Of a stretch of DNA of 64,000 nucleotides, positions 1 to 11,760 are shown in pieces. The notes under the pieces are model-generated. The model had not been told where the DNA came from and ran no database searches. It saw nothing but the letters and a program-made list of their open reading frames with translations. A program made the translations under genes and the position numbers. Source of the DNA: Taenia hydatigena (lineage: Eukaryota; Platyhelminthes; Cestoda; Cyclophyllidea; Taeniidae); assembly GCA_036345935.2 (NCBI GenBank), contig JADWOT020000004.1:18593423-18657422 (forward strand), read 5' to 3'. The number at the start of each line of letters is the position of its first letter. Positions within the stretch are counted from its first letter, which is position 1.

Positions 1-719
1 CACGTTTGGGTGGAGCGACCCACTGGTGGGCCCAATTTTAGCATCTGCAGGTGTTAGAGGAGAGCAGGCATTGGTGGGAACTTGAAGGAATCGGATGCGT
101 GGATTGAAGATAGGGGGCTGAAAGAAAAATATACCGTTATGTATGTGCAAACAGGCAAACATATGTAAAGCAACTACATCTAATAAGTGATCTAATCCAC
201 CCATAGTAAGACGTTACTGTGATAAGATGTTTGGCTTTCTCTGCTGTTTTACGTGCTTACTTGTGATACTGGTTTGCCATTGATGATGGATTGTAGTGTC
301 TCTCGCACAGGAATCGACAGGGGATAGAGTTGGTAGACACTACGATTGAAATTCTCCAACCACTCGGCGTCCGGAATGCTTGCTAACTCCTCAAACCTCA
401 AGCGTCTGTTGCTTCCATTTGTTCGGATTTTTGACTCCTCAATCGTTGCGTTTGCGGTCAGCAAGTCGAGCATTTCATTTGCGCTCTTATAGCACAGATG
501 TAGCTCATATTTGCCGACTGCGTTTGTCAATACACTGTCATTCCATTCACAGTAGTAGGTGATGTTCGAGGTTGAGCGATTTATCCAGTCCTCTTTAATC
601 TCGATTTTGAAGTAGATGGTAAAGACGTTGGGAAGGTAGATTCCAAGTATGCAGAGGGCAATTATGAGCAGTGCAATTTTACACTTTGCAGAAGGGATAG
701 AAGAAGCAGGAGGTTGCAT
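1..719 (-). CDS. Glycosyltransferase family 31-like protein, paralogue A (5' part, runs off the window)
   Basis: This is a partial type II membrane glycosyltransferase. Exon 1 is 261-719 (153 codons) and exon 2 is 1-117, continuing beyond the left edge. The donor after codon 153 reads CAA/GTAAGC and the acceptor is CTTTCAG before CCCCCTATC. The N-terminus has a short cytoplasmic stretch, then a hydrophobic anchor at about residues 14-36, then a luminal stem with several N-x-S/T sites. Exon 1 has exactly the same length as exon 1 of the complete gene at 7419. It shares the IEESKIR and FEELASIPDAEWL blocks with that gene, and exon 2 starts with the same PPIFNPRIRFL block. The two proteins are clearly divergent, so this is an older paralogue, not a recent copy. 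The catalytic part is outside the window. The family assignment comes from the full paralogue. Confidence 0.8.
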
Positions 720-761
720 CTTTTATGATTTACCTGAAGCGATTGGTCCAACTGTGTGTGC

Positions 762-769
762 TTTATATA
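762..769 (-). promoter_or_regulatory. TATA-like box of paralogue A
   Basis: The minus strand reads GTATATAAAG here, about 45 bases upstream of the ATG at 719. The spacing fits a short 5' UTR. The region further upstream (about 800-1010) is similar to the region upstream of the second glycosyltransferase gene. Confidence 0.4.
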
Positions 770-2584
770 CACTTGCGCCCTATCATGGGCTTCCTTGCGT
801 ACTCAATTAGGTTCCACACTTCACTATGATAGGATGGTGTCAGTAATGCCCCACACTCGAGTAGTTGCATCCTTCTCACACTGCTATCCGGCAATGTGTT
901 GGTTGGGTGCAACTTTTTAATTTGATTTCCCTGCCTCAACCCACACACTCTTGTTGTGAGATGGTAGTAAGTTTGATGCAGCTTTAAAGCGAATGAAGAA
1001 TTAAGAGGTTGCGAAAATTCACATAAAGAGGCATGGACCAATCTTGCCGATCGGCAGAATGTGAACTGGCAGATTGGATCACCGCTTACACAGGGGCGAG
1101 GGTGTTTACTCTTTCCTATCATTTTTGCAAATTGGAGTTCTCAGGGTGTAACCACTTTATCCATTCTCAGCGATAGGCCTACTGGTGCTTTTACGGGGGT
1201 GAGAAGGGTGGAAAATTTTTTGCGTTCAATTCAAAAATTCTGTAAAATTAGCAACTTAAGTGAAAATGTGGCAGATGGCAGACATGCTTCCTACTATGGA
1301 GGTGCAGCGGTTATCAGATCAGAAGGTCTATAACAATTACTAAGCTTTTTTCCTTTACAGAGCCGCATCCGATATTAGGATTGCATTAAACAGTTTTTAG
1401 GAAAAACTCATCGACTCTTGGCGATCTGTCATGTGCCAAATGTTAGTGTTTGATCCTTATTTACCGCCAATTACATGCACACACAAAGAACAAAGCTCGT
1501 GATAATTTACCCAACACTGCCTCAATAAATGAAAGATAGACGCCTTGATGGCATGGTGAATGGGTGGCCTCGACTCAGATTGGATCCAAAAGCTTTTGGT
1601 ACAACACTGCCGTAACAAAAGAAACCGGCACACAAGGCAACATCTATCGCTCGTCACTTGCCAGACAAGGATCCCAAAAAGACCCGCCTGGAAGGCACTG
1701 ATTGTTATTTCTGGTTCGATGTGGACTCACACAATATTCAGACGACCGATTTCTCGTGCATCTTCGTCTACTACTCCTTTGCTCTTTCTTCTGCTTCTTT
1801 CCTAACCTCCTAATCTTTGCAGGCCTACGAAGCTGTGCAGGGAACACTGGGCTGCGGCCCATGACTGAAAATGTCAGTGCGGTTTTCGGCAAGAATGCAT
1901 ACAATATGGTTAATAGACGTTGTTATAAATTATCGACCTATCAATCCTTTTTACCAGAGGTATGCTCTTTACACTTTCCCCCCATTTTCAATCCTAAAAT
2001 GCTCAAGATCCGCTGAACCTAATCAATGTGATCAACTGATGTTTCCAAACGGTGAAAGAAATTACCGTGCTTACTCTCAATATAGCTTCAGTATTTGAGT
2101 GTAATTGTGTAAGTTTGCTTATTCACTACAGTCCTCTTACACTTTCTTACCCAAAACTGTCTCTTTTACGAGGAACTGGCCACGACGAATGCATATGGGG
2201 CCAATATTCTACCTATGGCTTTGGAGCACCCCAGCCATATGAAGTAAAACTATAAAAGCAGTTTCGTTTGGGTGTAGAAAAAAGGGAAGCGGAGCTAAAA
2301 ACCGATGGTATGAGAGATTACATGAAGAGAATAAAATCATGATACCATATCACTGTCACAGAGATTGAATTGTGACGTGTTTAAGCGACCCGCATTATGA
2401 TAAAACATGTAATTGCGTCAACGGACCCTCGCACCTTATCTAAATACATCTACAGTCTGACATTTTGGCTGATTTAGGGAGGCTTATCCTGCGGTAGCCT
2501 GGCATTCTCGTCGTCTGTGTTCTGTGAAGTGGTCTTGAGGACAGAATGTGCTAATGAAGGCCAATTACCCTTTTCTGAGGCATA
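770..2584. other. Non-coding stretch; conserved 5' flank at its left end
   Basis: About 800-1010, read on the minus strand, resembles the plus strand at about 7140-7320. Shared blocks include ACCATCCTATCA, GTGAAGTGTGG and GAGTGTGTGG in the same order. The rest (1010-2584) has only short open frames with no recognisable product, and I see no gene in it. Confidence 0.5.
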
Positions 2585-3379
2585 TTATGCGTAGGCTAAC
2601 CTCAGAGCCATGCCAGCAGCTCATTTCCCCTTTATCCGTTAAATACATATGTTCTGCCCTGGTATTTTGCCTTCTCTTGCCTTCAAAAGAGCCTCGGGAC
2701 GCTACATTAATGGCAGCGGAAAGCGGACCCCACTCTATAGGGTTTTTGTCCCGATCTCTACCGCCTGCGGCATGTTGCAGCGGTGTGAAGGAAGTGCATG
2801 TGCTACGGATGGGAGTATCTCTGACATCCCACAGCAGAAGGGCTGAGAACGACGTCCGCCTTCCGCATCTATCCCATCTCTGTATTTTGCAAGAAAGCTA
2901 TTGACAACTCAAGCGGCACTAGCCACGGACCACCTGGAAAGTTTCGTTCCGAAGATTACCCCCAATATACTTTCCTAAGGAGATCGGCGTGCTAACGCCT
3001 CCCTACGAACATACTGATGGTCAGCAGAAACCCTTATTCTGAACTTTTTTCCAAGCCGGACGAAACTGGGAGTGTAATGCACTGCCATGAGATATCACTG
3101 GCGTTGGTGTCAAGCGTCGCCTCAATCGCGTCGAATGTCGGCAACTGGCATGGTTAGCTCCTGGGTGTTTCTAGCAGCACTGACTACGTTGTGATCGCTG
3201 ACGCGGGAGGTGTATCAAGGGGCGCATCAAAGATGGTGCTGAAAAGAGGAGAGGGGCAATGTAGCATTTTGTTTGTTTGAACTAGTGGTTTCGGTTGGGG
3301 TCACAGAGGTAGTCATATTGCCCTAGCTGAGTAGGCTGGCCTCCCGGCCATGCCAGCAGCTTATTTCCTCTGTCCGTTG

Positions 3380-3424
<45 letters not shown>

Positions 3425-3477
3425 TACCCTGACATTCTGCCCTCTTTTGCCTTCGAGGAAGCCTTGGAGCGCTATAC
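2585..3477 (-). mobile_element. LTR-flanked short non-autonomous element (reverse orientation)
   Basis: This is the reverse complement of the element family defined at 11761 and 62176. The right-hand terminal repeat (5' LTR of the element) is about 3260-3477 and contains a long AT microsatellite. The left-hand terminal repeat is partial, about 2585-2706, ending GGGACGCTACA. The interior (2707-3259) shares the GTCGAATGTCGGC, GGCATGGTTAGCTC and ATCGCTGACGCGGGA blocks with the copy at 52901. There is no open frame of useful length. The left boundary is approximate. Confidence 0.7.
3381..3422. repeat. (AT)n microsatellite inside an LTR
   Basis: About 20 AT units. It sits where other copies of the same LTR have a short ATATAT run (for example 49947-49974 and about 62885), so it looks like an expansion of a run inherited with the element. 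Confidence 0.9.
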
Positions 3478-4354
3478 TCACTCCTCCTCCTATCGTTGAG
3501 CTAACGGATATCTGGTGCGACGTGTAAGCGATCTCACAGTCGACCACAATAGTCTGCTCTTCTCGTCAGCCGAAGCCACGGCAATTGTGCCATGCGACCT
3601 GCTCAGCTAAAAAGCACATGAGTTTATTTGAACATCATAAGCGCACAGAGGATACCAAAGCAGTACTAAAAAGAGTGTCCAGTAAGGGCCAAATTCAACT
3701 ATATTTTATCAATGCAAAGATTTCATATAGATACAAATTCAAAAAATGCTTGCAATTCAGTTTGGAATGCAGCAGAGAAATGTTTGGCTAATAATATTTT
3801 TAAGGAACACAAACAAGTGCTTAAAAGCAGCTTTTTGCAATTGAAAATACTCGGCTATAATTACTGCTAAGGATAAAAAGCCTTGCTTGTAAATAATTTA
3901 TTCGCTGAAATAAAAGAGACTCGTCGCTAATTCAAACCTACTACGTTCAAGGTGAACGTTGTGGCAGCTTTGACATTCGCCAATCACATTTCAACTCATA
4001 TTTAAACGTGTCAAAAGGGTTTCCGCATGATGGAATCAAGTTTCTAAAAAAAGAATGAGCTTCATCATGTTGACATGCGTCCCAGCTTTATACGTAACTT
4101 TTCTAAGGTGAAAAATCTAGTTGATACAGCATTTATGCGCAGTATAGAGGCCTGGTAAAAGACCAATTATCTGCATGGCATAATACCTTTAGTTGCTGAA
4201 GAGTTGCGCTTAATTTTCCTGCTTTAAAATCAATTTTGGTTTCAAATTAGGTAATTCTGATTCTTCTCATCATTCTCTTTCTACATCACGTTCAATCCAC
4301 TTTCTTTCATAGTAATCTCCTTTAGAGTACATCCTTTTAAAAAAAAAATTTAAA
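3478..4354. other. Intergenic, nothing recognised
   Basis: AT-rich sequence between a repeat element and the left arm of the large inverted repeat. I see no gene, RNA or repeat in it. Confidence 0.5.
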
Positions 4355-6535
4355 AAGCGCCAAATGACATTCACGATGCGAATATGGTACAACCGTAGAC
4401 AATTTGATGCGTTGTGATGCTCCATTCAAGCCAAAACCAGTCCTAGTCACCGGAAAGTTAGTCTGTGCAGTCAAAGTGATGGGAGAAGCAGCAGTTGCTC
4501 ACACCATCGCATTGTTGACTAAGGAGACGGTTATCGAAAATGACTCGGTGAAGTGATTGATGGACTGAGTGTATGGCCAAGCCACAGTCGGAAGTTGATG
4601 GTTGGCTTGGAAACTAGGGCTATCCGACTGACGATTCAGCTTCCTCTTCTCGATATCCACCACATCTGACTATTTAGGCGTATACAGTGGGTGTTCCCGC
4701 ACTGTGCGTGTTTAGATGAAGTGGGCATAGTCAAAGAAGACACAGACAAAGCAATTTATTAGTGATGCGAAGCAATGACAGCGGATGGGGGATAGACAAA
4801 CACTCAGTTGACGAAGTTCCGCTCCCCAAATTTAATGCTGTAAACGAACTTCGAGCTGTTGGTAGTCTGTCTTAAGGAACAGAAGGCTTTGTGCTTAGCC
4901 ATGGAGTTACTGCTACTGGCTGTTTGATCCAACCAGTATGGTGAATCCAGATAAGGGACGAGTGATGCACGTGCGTGGTAATGGAAGGTCGTAGAAAGCC
5001 CCGTTTAATTGTCTTCACCATTCCATCCCGCAATGCTGAAGATGGTTCTAACTTCTGAACAGCGAGACATCTACACAGCAGTTTGCTTCACATTTCAGCA
5101 GATTGGTTCCAATCCAATTACCTAGTGCCGCTGTCGCACGATTCACATGTTGTCGCCTCCTCATCTCTTTCTCTCCTCCCACCCTCGTCCCCATTGTAGG
5201 CGCTACCTTAAACATCGTCACTTCCATCAACACTATCACACTCATCCTCTTATTAATGCCTCTTCACACTTCCCTTTTCCAACCGCAGCCCTCTAACACC
5301 TTGTCCCCAAGTTCCCACATATCACCTCACTGAGCACCGTTTTTCATTGTAGAAATCAGAGACGAAGGTGAGATTCCTCCTCCAGCCCTTTCTACAGTTG
5401 TCAAAATAGTGTTTACAGACCACAGAAGTGGTAGCAAACTACCATCATCTGCACTCTGAGAGACTGGTCCAGATCCATCACTAAGGACGGGTTCACGAGG
5501 ACAGCACAGCATCCAGTAGAGAACGTCAAAAGATTGACAGAGGTCATTCATTGCAGAATTTTATTGCGAATCGACTAGATCACTTAACATGACCAAACGA
5601 CTCCCGGAGGACAATGACCTCCATGTCCTTCTCGTGACAGTCAAAGTAGCCATTACCCCAAGTGACATTTAGTTAGAGGAATTAACAGGCAAGAAAAATG
5701 ATGAAAAGTTGGGATGGAAATGAGGCAGCACAACGTCAACAGCATGCCAATGTGTTGCTAGCCAAAGTAGGCTCCATACTACTGGTAATTGGATTAGCAC
5801 ATGACTCACTGATTGAGAAGTCAATGAAATCGAGGCGCACACTTGTCAAATTAAATGCTTCTCACCCATTCAAATCGAAGCGATGTATCAGAGACTTGTC
5901 CACCTCTACCAGCTAAATCCCTAAATGGAGTCTGCTTCGGTTCCTGGCTGACAGTGCTTTGGTGCGCCTGTGTGGGCGTCTGTCGTGCAAGACAAGGTCA
6001 TTTGCGTTCGCAGATTTATTAGGAGATACGTGGCACCGGGTCACAGGCACTTTTACAAGGCACACCCGTGTCGTTTGAACTCGCTAATTGGAGCAAAGAA
6101 AATGCTTGAACAATTGAGTTGCTTGAAAGGCAGTGTAGGTGGGAAGCGCATGCCTTTCAATCGCGTGAATGTGAGGTTCAATTTGTACTGCACCATCGCC
6201 AACCACGTGTCGCCAATGTCCATGGGTTTGGTGAAGTGCATTGCCAGCGCTATGTCGTGCACATGACGATAGCTCCACACACTGTAGATGCCCAAGTACT
6301 CTGGAGTATGCATGGGCCAAGGGATTTCACGCTTTGAGAAGGCCCACTGTGGATATTTGCCGGCGTATCGGAAGACGGGATTCTCCATCATGTCGTAACC
6401 GTAGCTCAGGTTTTCTCGCGATTCTGGCGTTAAGCCACGAACGAAACTGACCAACTTCTCGGTACTCACGGCGTAGTCGTCATCGAGGAAGACGAAGATG
6501 GGTTTGTAGGGTCGACAAAGTCGAGCAGCCCACTG
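4355..6535. repeat. Left arm of a 2,181-bp inverted repeat
   Basis: This segment is the reverse complement of 8514-10694. Paired positions add to 15049 at both ends and at interior checkpoints, so there is no net insertion or deletion between the arms. By eye I count only about a dozen substitutions, roughly 99% identity. Examples are the methionine/valine difference in the GYDxMENP block and a few changes near 4740-5000. The spacer is 6536-8513. The arm carries the 3' part of a glycosyltransferase gene plus about 1.7 kb of its downstream flank. Confidence 0.95.
6053..6535 (-). pseudogene. 5'-truncated copy of the glycosyltransferase catalytic half
   Basis: On the minus strand this encodes a sequence nearly identical to residues 301-460 of the gene at 7419, including the DDD metal-binding motif and the same C-terminus. 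Identity stops abruptly at 6535, in the middle of the exon. Just outside, in the same frame, there is a TGA stop at 6545-6547. The membrane anchor, stem and first part of the catalytic domain are missing. Two changes are visible: phenylalanine to leucine beside CRPYKP, and valine to methionine in the YDxMENP block. The AATAAA signal is kept at 6015-6020 (minus). I infer a non-functional duplicate, although a fusion transcript using an upstream exon cannot be excluded. Confidence 0.85.
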
Positions 6536-7418
6536 TTTCCTAATTCAACATGTTGCGTCCTTCCTCCAGAAAATGCTTCTCCCCCGATTCAATTCTGTTG
6601 ATGCTGCGAAGAAGATCATTAGAATCCATGCAACAGTAGACTTGGGCTGTACTTCAAACACTTACATCCATGTAACTTAAGCAAAAAACAGCTTTTAGCA
6701 CAGCCATGGTGGTGGATTCCAATGGCGGATGCAATTTCTCCCATCATGTCGACAAGTTATTAATTGCCACCTCTTTCAATGGACCATGTCTCGAGTCCAA
6801 GAGAAATGCCGATCACTTGGACTGGAATGGTTACTGCTACTCAAAAATGGCACCACCAACACGACTCTAACACTTACCTTACAGTGAATGGCAAGCACAC
6901 CAACAGTGACTTATGCTTTGAAACGTAATTTCTTATAAGTGGTGCTCAGAATTCGTTATTTTGCATGATATGATCCAAGTTGGTGGTTGGAGATGTCGGC
7001 AGTCCTCCTCAGGAGCACTTATAAGCATGACAAAGAAATCTCACAACAGATGAATTAAGTTCCATCCTAATCAGGCCAATCACACCACTTTTGCAAACAA
7101 ATGACCAACAAATAGTGTCGTGGTGAAAAGCATTTGCGTGGAATGCGTTGCCTCTGTCTGTGAGTGAAGTGGGTTGGGTGCGAGTGTGTGGAGTCAGGCG
7201 GCTTCAAACCAATTGCTTCCACTAACACCCAACTGACGCACTGTTTGATAAGTGTGAGACGGACGTAGCAATGGAGAATTGAGTAGCGCCGACACACCAT
7301 CCTATCACGGTGAAGTGTGGATTGTTATAGCTCACATCAAGAATGCCTTAGAAACGTGTGCTTGTGCAAGAGGCACACACAACCAAATTAGACACTTGAA
7401 TGTGGCATAACCGTCTCA
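6536..7418. other. Spacer of the inverted repeat and 5' flank of glycosyltransferase B
   Basis: The part at about 7140-7320 resembles the upstream region of paralogue A (770-1010, opposite strand), so it probably contains the promoter. Nothing recognisable lies in 6550-7130. No clear TATA box is visible before 7419. Confidence 0.5.
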
Positions 7419-8996
7419 TTGAGAGTCTACACAATGATATTTTCTAATTCACCCTTTCTTTCTGTAAAGTGGCGATTTACACTGCTCATCATCCTATTGT
7501 GTGTATGGGTAATCTGTATTATCAATGTCTGTTATACGCACTTTGAAAATGAGAGGCCAGAGGGATGGTTGAACGGGCAAAATTCTTACAACAATTACTG
7601 TTTTTGGAACGACAGTATCTATGTGAACCAAAACGGCTCCTATGAGCTGCAGCTGTGCTACAAAACTGTTTTCCTGCCAGTGCCGACACCCACGATTGAG
7701 GAATCGAAGATCCGAATCAATGGAAGTAGCAGACGCTTGACGTTCGAGGAGTTGGCGAGCATTCCGGATGCCGAGTGGCTGACTCATTTCGATCGCAGTG
7801 TCTACCAACTCTATCCCCAGTCGATTCCCTTGAGGGACACACTACAATCACTCCTCAATGGCAAGCCCATTCCACAGGTGAGCTCGTACTTAACAGCAGA
7901 AATTTCGTGCAACCCTCCAATGGCATTGTCTTGGTGTGAGTAGATGTCAATGTGTGCTTTTGCGTGTACAATTCGGCTTTTATCACTCCTTCCATGGCAT
8001 TTCGGTGTCTTCTACATTGCGCAAAAAAATGCTAACCGCGACCGGTTTAATGGTCTGACATTCTTCTTTCAGCCTCCCATCTTCAATCCACGCATCCGAT
8101 TTCTCCGAATTCCCACCAAAGTCTGCCCTCCCCTCACACCCATACAAGCCTTTCTTCGGCTCAACAATGACTTGCCCCATCCTCATGTGGTGATTGTCTA
8201 CAAGTCAAGAGTCTACAATTTTGTGGAGAGGAGTCATCTACGTCAACTCTACCACCTTCCTCACACCAATATCAACATTCATCTCATCTTCTCCATCGGA
8301 TTGCCACGATCCACGTTAAGCAATGTGTTTCAACGTGACGGATTTAATGTAACTCTCAAAAATAGAGCAGGACGTAAACTGATAGAATATTTGCGATTTC
8401 CAGTGAGGACGCAAAGAATGCTTGCCAAGGAGATGTACACATACAACGACCTGCTTGTCGGTGACTACGAGGACTCCTACTACAACTTGTCGCTCAAACT
8501 CTTTTACACCTTCCAGTGGGCTGCTCGATTTTGTCGACCCTACAAACCCATCTTCGTCTTCCTCGATGACGACTACGCCGTGAGTACCGAGAAGTTGGTC
8601 AGTTTCGTTCGTGGCTTAACGCCAGAATCGCGAGAAAACCTGAGCTACGGTTACGACGTAATGGAGAATCCCGTCTTCCGATACGCCGGCAAATATCCAC
8701 AGTGGGCCTTCTCAAAGCGTGAAATCCCTTGGCCCATGCATACTCCAGAGTACTTGGGCATCTACAGTGTGTGGAGCTATCGTCATGTGCACGACATAGC
8801 GCTGGCAATGCACTTCACCAAACCCATGGACATTGGCGACACGTGGTTGGCGATGGTGCAGTACAAATTGAACCTCACATTCACGCGATTGAAAGGCATG
8901 CGCTTCCCACCTACACTGCCTTTCAAGCAACTCAATTGTTCAAGCATTTTCTTTGCTCCAATTAGCGAGTTCAAACGACACGGGTGTGCCTTGTAA
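7419..8996 (+). CDS. Glycosyltransferase family 31-like (beta-1,3-galactosyltransferase-type), paralogue B
   Basis: This is a complete two-exon gene: 7419-7877 and 8073-8996, 460 residues. The intron (7878-8072) has CAG/GTGAGC and TTCTTTCAG ends. The ATG at 7434 is a possible later start. The protein is a Golgi-type type II membrane enzyme: a short cytoplasmic tail, an anchor at about residues 17-39, a luminal stem with N-glycosylation sites, then a catalytic domain. Residues about 206-300 include IHLIFSIGLP, KEMYTYNDLLVGDYEDSYYNL and FQWAARFC, the usual GT31 order (the D-F-x-D-x-Y-x-N-L-T-x-K region). The FVFLDDDYAV metal-binding motif follows, with DDD at 318-320. The family normally transfers galactose or GalNAc in beta-1,3 linkage. 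Donor and acceptor cannot be read from sequence. The 3' portion from 8514 lies in the inverted repeat. Confidence 0.88.
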
Positions 8997-10694
8997 AAGT
9001 GCCTGTGACCCGGTGCCACGTATCTCCTAATAAATCTGCGAACGCAAATGACCTTGTCTTGCACGACAGACGCCCACACAGGCGCACCAAAGCACTGTCA
9101 GCCAGGAACCGAAGCAGACTTCATTTAGGGACTTAGCTGGTAGAGGTGGACAAGTCTCTGATACATCGCTTCGATTTGAATGGGTGAGAAGCATTTAATT
9201 TGACAAGTGTGCGCCTCGATTTCATTGACTTCTCAATCAGTGAGTCATGTGCTAATCCAATTACCAGTAGTATGGAGCCTACTTTGGCTAGCAACACATT
9301 GGCATGCTGTTGACGTTGTGCTGCCTCATTTCCATCCCAACTTTTCATCATTTTTCTTGCCTGTTAATTCCTCTAACTAAATGTCACTTGGGGTAATGGC
9401 TACTTTGACTGTCACGAGAAGGACATGGAGGTCATTGTCCTCCGGGAGTCGTTTGGTCATGTTAAGTGATCTAGTCGATTCGCAATAAAATTCTGCAATG
9501 AATGACCTCTGTCAATCTTTTGACGTTCTCTACTGGATGCTGTGCTGTCCTCGTGAACCCGTCCTTAGTGATGGATCTGGACCAGTCTCTCAGAGTGCAG
9601 ATGATGGTAGTTTGCTACCACTTCTGTGATCTGTAAACACTATTTTGACAACTGTAGAAAGGGCTGGAGGAGGAATCTCACCTTCGTCTCTGATTTCTAC
9701 AATGAAAAACGGTGCTCAGTGAGGTGATATGTGGGAACTTGGGGACAAGGTGTTAGAGGGCTGCGGTTGGAAAAGGGAAGTGTGAAGAGGCATTAATAAG
9801 AGGATGAGTGTGATAGTGTTGATGGAAGTGACGATGTTTAAGGTAGCGCCTACAATGGGGACGAGGGTGGGAGGAGAGAAAGAGATGAGGAGGCGGCAAC
9901 ATGTGAATCGTGCGACAGCGGCACTAGGTAATTGGATTGGAACCAATCTGCTGAAATGTGAAGCAAACTGCTGTGTAGATGTCTCGCTGTTCAGAAGTTA
10001 GAACCATCTTCAGCATTGCGGGATGGAATGGTGAAGACAATTAAACGGGGCTTTCTAGGACCTTCCATTACCACGCACGTGCATCACTCGTCCCTTATCT
10101 GGATTCACCATACTGGTTGGATCAAACAGCCAGTAGCAGTAACTCCATGGCTAAGCACAAAGCCTTCTGTTCCTTGAGACAGACTACCAACAGCTCGAAG
10201 TTCGCTTACAGCATTAAATTTGGGGAGCGGAACTTCGTCAACTGAGTGTTTGTCTATCCCCCATCCGCTGTCATTGCTTCGCATCACTAATAAGTTGCTT
10301 TGTCTGTGCCTTGTTTGACTATGCCCACTTCATCTAAACACTCACAGTGCGGGAACACCCACTGTATACGCCTAAATAGTCAGATGTGGTGGATATCGAG
10401 AAGAGGAAGCTGAATCGTCAGTCGGATAGCCCTAGTTTCCAAGCCAACCATCAACTTCCGACTGTGGCTTGGCCATACACTCAGTCCATCAATCACTTCA
10501 CCGAGTCATTTTCGATAACCGTCTCCTTAGTCAACAATGCGATGGTGTGAGCAACTGCTGCTTCTCCCATCACTTTGACTGCACAGACTAACTTTCCGGT
10601 GACTAGGACTGGTTTTGGCTTGAATGGAGCATCACAACGCATCAAATTGTCTACGGTTGTACCATATTCGCATCGTGAATGTCATTTGGCGCTT
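8514..10694. repeat. Right arm of the 2,181-bp inverted repeat
   Basis: The partner of 4355-6535. It starts within codon 301 of glycosyltransferase B and runs about 1.7 kb past its stop codon. The part beyond the gene (9000-10694) has no recognisable coding sequence in either arm. The right boundary is at GGCGCTT, after which the two flanks differ. Confidence 0.95.
9029..9034 (+). terminator. Polyadenylation signal AATAAA of glycosyltransferase B
   Basis: AATAAA lies 33 bases after the TAA at 8994-8996. It is conserved in the truncated copy (6015-6020 on the minus strand). Confidence 0.6.
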
Positions 10695-11760
10695 CCTTGA
10701 GTCTCACTTTCTCTTCCAAGACTCCAGCTTTGCCTCATTTTTTTATAAAAACGCGACTAAAGGGTATTAGGTAGGTTGATCTTTCAAGCAACTTTCATAT
10801 TAACTACTTTGGGTTACATAACTGACTTGATTTCACAGCCTTTAGAAGGCATTGGATATTAAGACTTATGTCCGAAATTATTTTATACGTATTCGTAAGT
10901 ACAAGTTTATTTGCAAATCCGTCGACTCTTTTGTCACCGACTTTCCTTACTCTTTGCAATAATGCGATTGTGGTGTTTTTCCAGTCTATTCTGGTGGGCT
11001 AAATTGATAAATTAGCTTCCTTTCACTAAGTGTTCTTGCGGCTTTGTTCCAGTTCGGACTCTCCTAGCACAAGTCTGGAATGTCCCGGCTACCGCTCATC
11101 ATTCGTGTTGCTGGAACGATCACATTTTGGTATCGAGATATGCACAACAGCCCTTTTCGCTTACCAGTCATTTGCCGTACAATTTGTTTTCGTCTTACCG
11201 AGATGTCATACCACAATGAAATATTGGGAAATCTCCTTTTTTCTATGCTCCACATAACTACCAAGCATAAATTGATTGAAAAAAGCAATAAACTGTGTGG
11301 ACTCATCCGCAATTCATTTTGGCGAGGCCGAATTTGAGGCTTAGTTGAGTAAAGGCTGTAGATAATGGACGCTTTAGGCGCTGGTCAGTTGGATCCGTCC
11401 TAGCAAAGGTCGAGAAGGCTGCCACGGAATTAGCAACCGCAGCAGTAGCGGAAACCATCTCTAATTACTGGCCTTTGGGGTCGCCTTCGTTGTTAATGCC
11501 GTCGTTGTCTCCGGTCGAGGAAAAAAGTGTTTCACTCAGCGTGAACTAAGAGCATGATGATTAGATGGAGAAAGAGAAGCAAAATTAAGAATCACACAAA
11601 AAGGAGGGTGAGTTTGCCTATCTGCGATTTTGCAAACTATCTGTAGAGAATATTTAGCGACAGCCTATGTTGAGATTTCGGTGGCATTATAGAGACAGGG
11701 TAACGAGGTGTCGAAGCGCTTTGAAAAACCTATTTTGGTGCCTGTGGTAACAATTATTAT
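10695..11760. other. Intergenic, nothing recognised
   Basis: Short overlapping frames exist on both strands at 11030-11340, but none resembles a known family and there is no splice context to support them. Confidence 0.4.
11756..11760. repeat. Target-site duplication ATTAT (left)
   Basis: ATTAT immediately precedes TGTAACGTCC at 11761, and ATTAT follows the element end at 12626-12630. This perfect 5-bp duplication supports retroviral-type integration. Confidence 0.8.

Noticed and set aside
8599..9351. Open frames on the minus strand within the right arm
   Set aside because: They are mirrors of the glycosyltransferase exon and its flank, and also appear in the left arm because of the inverted repeat.
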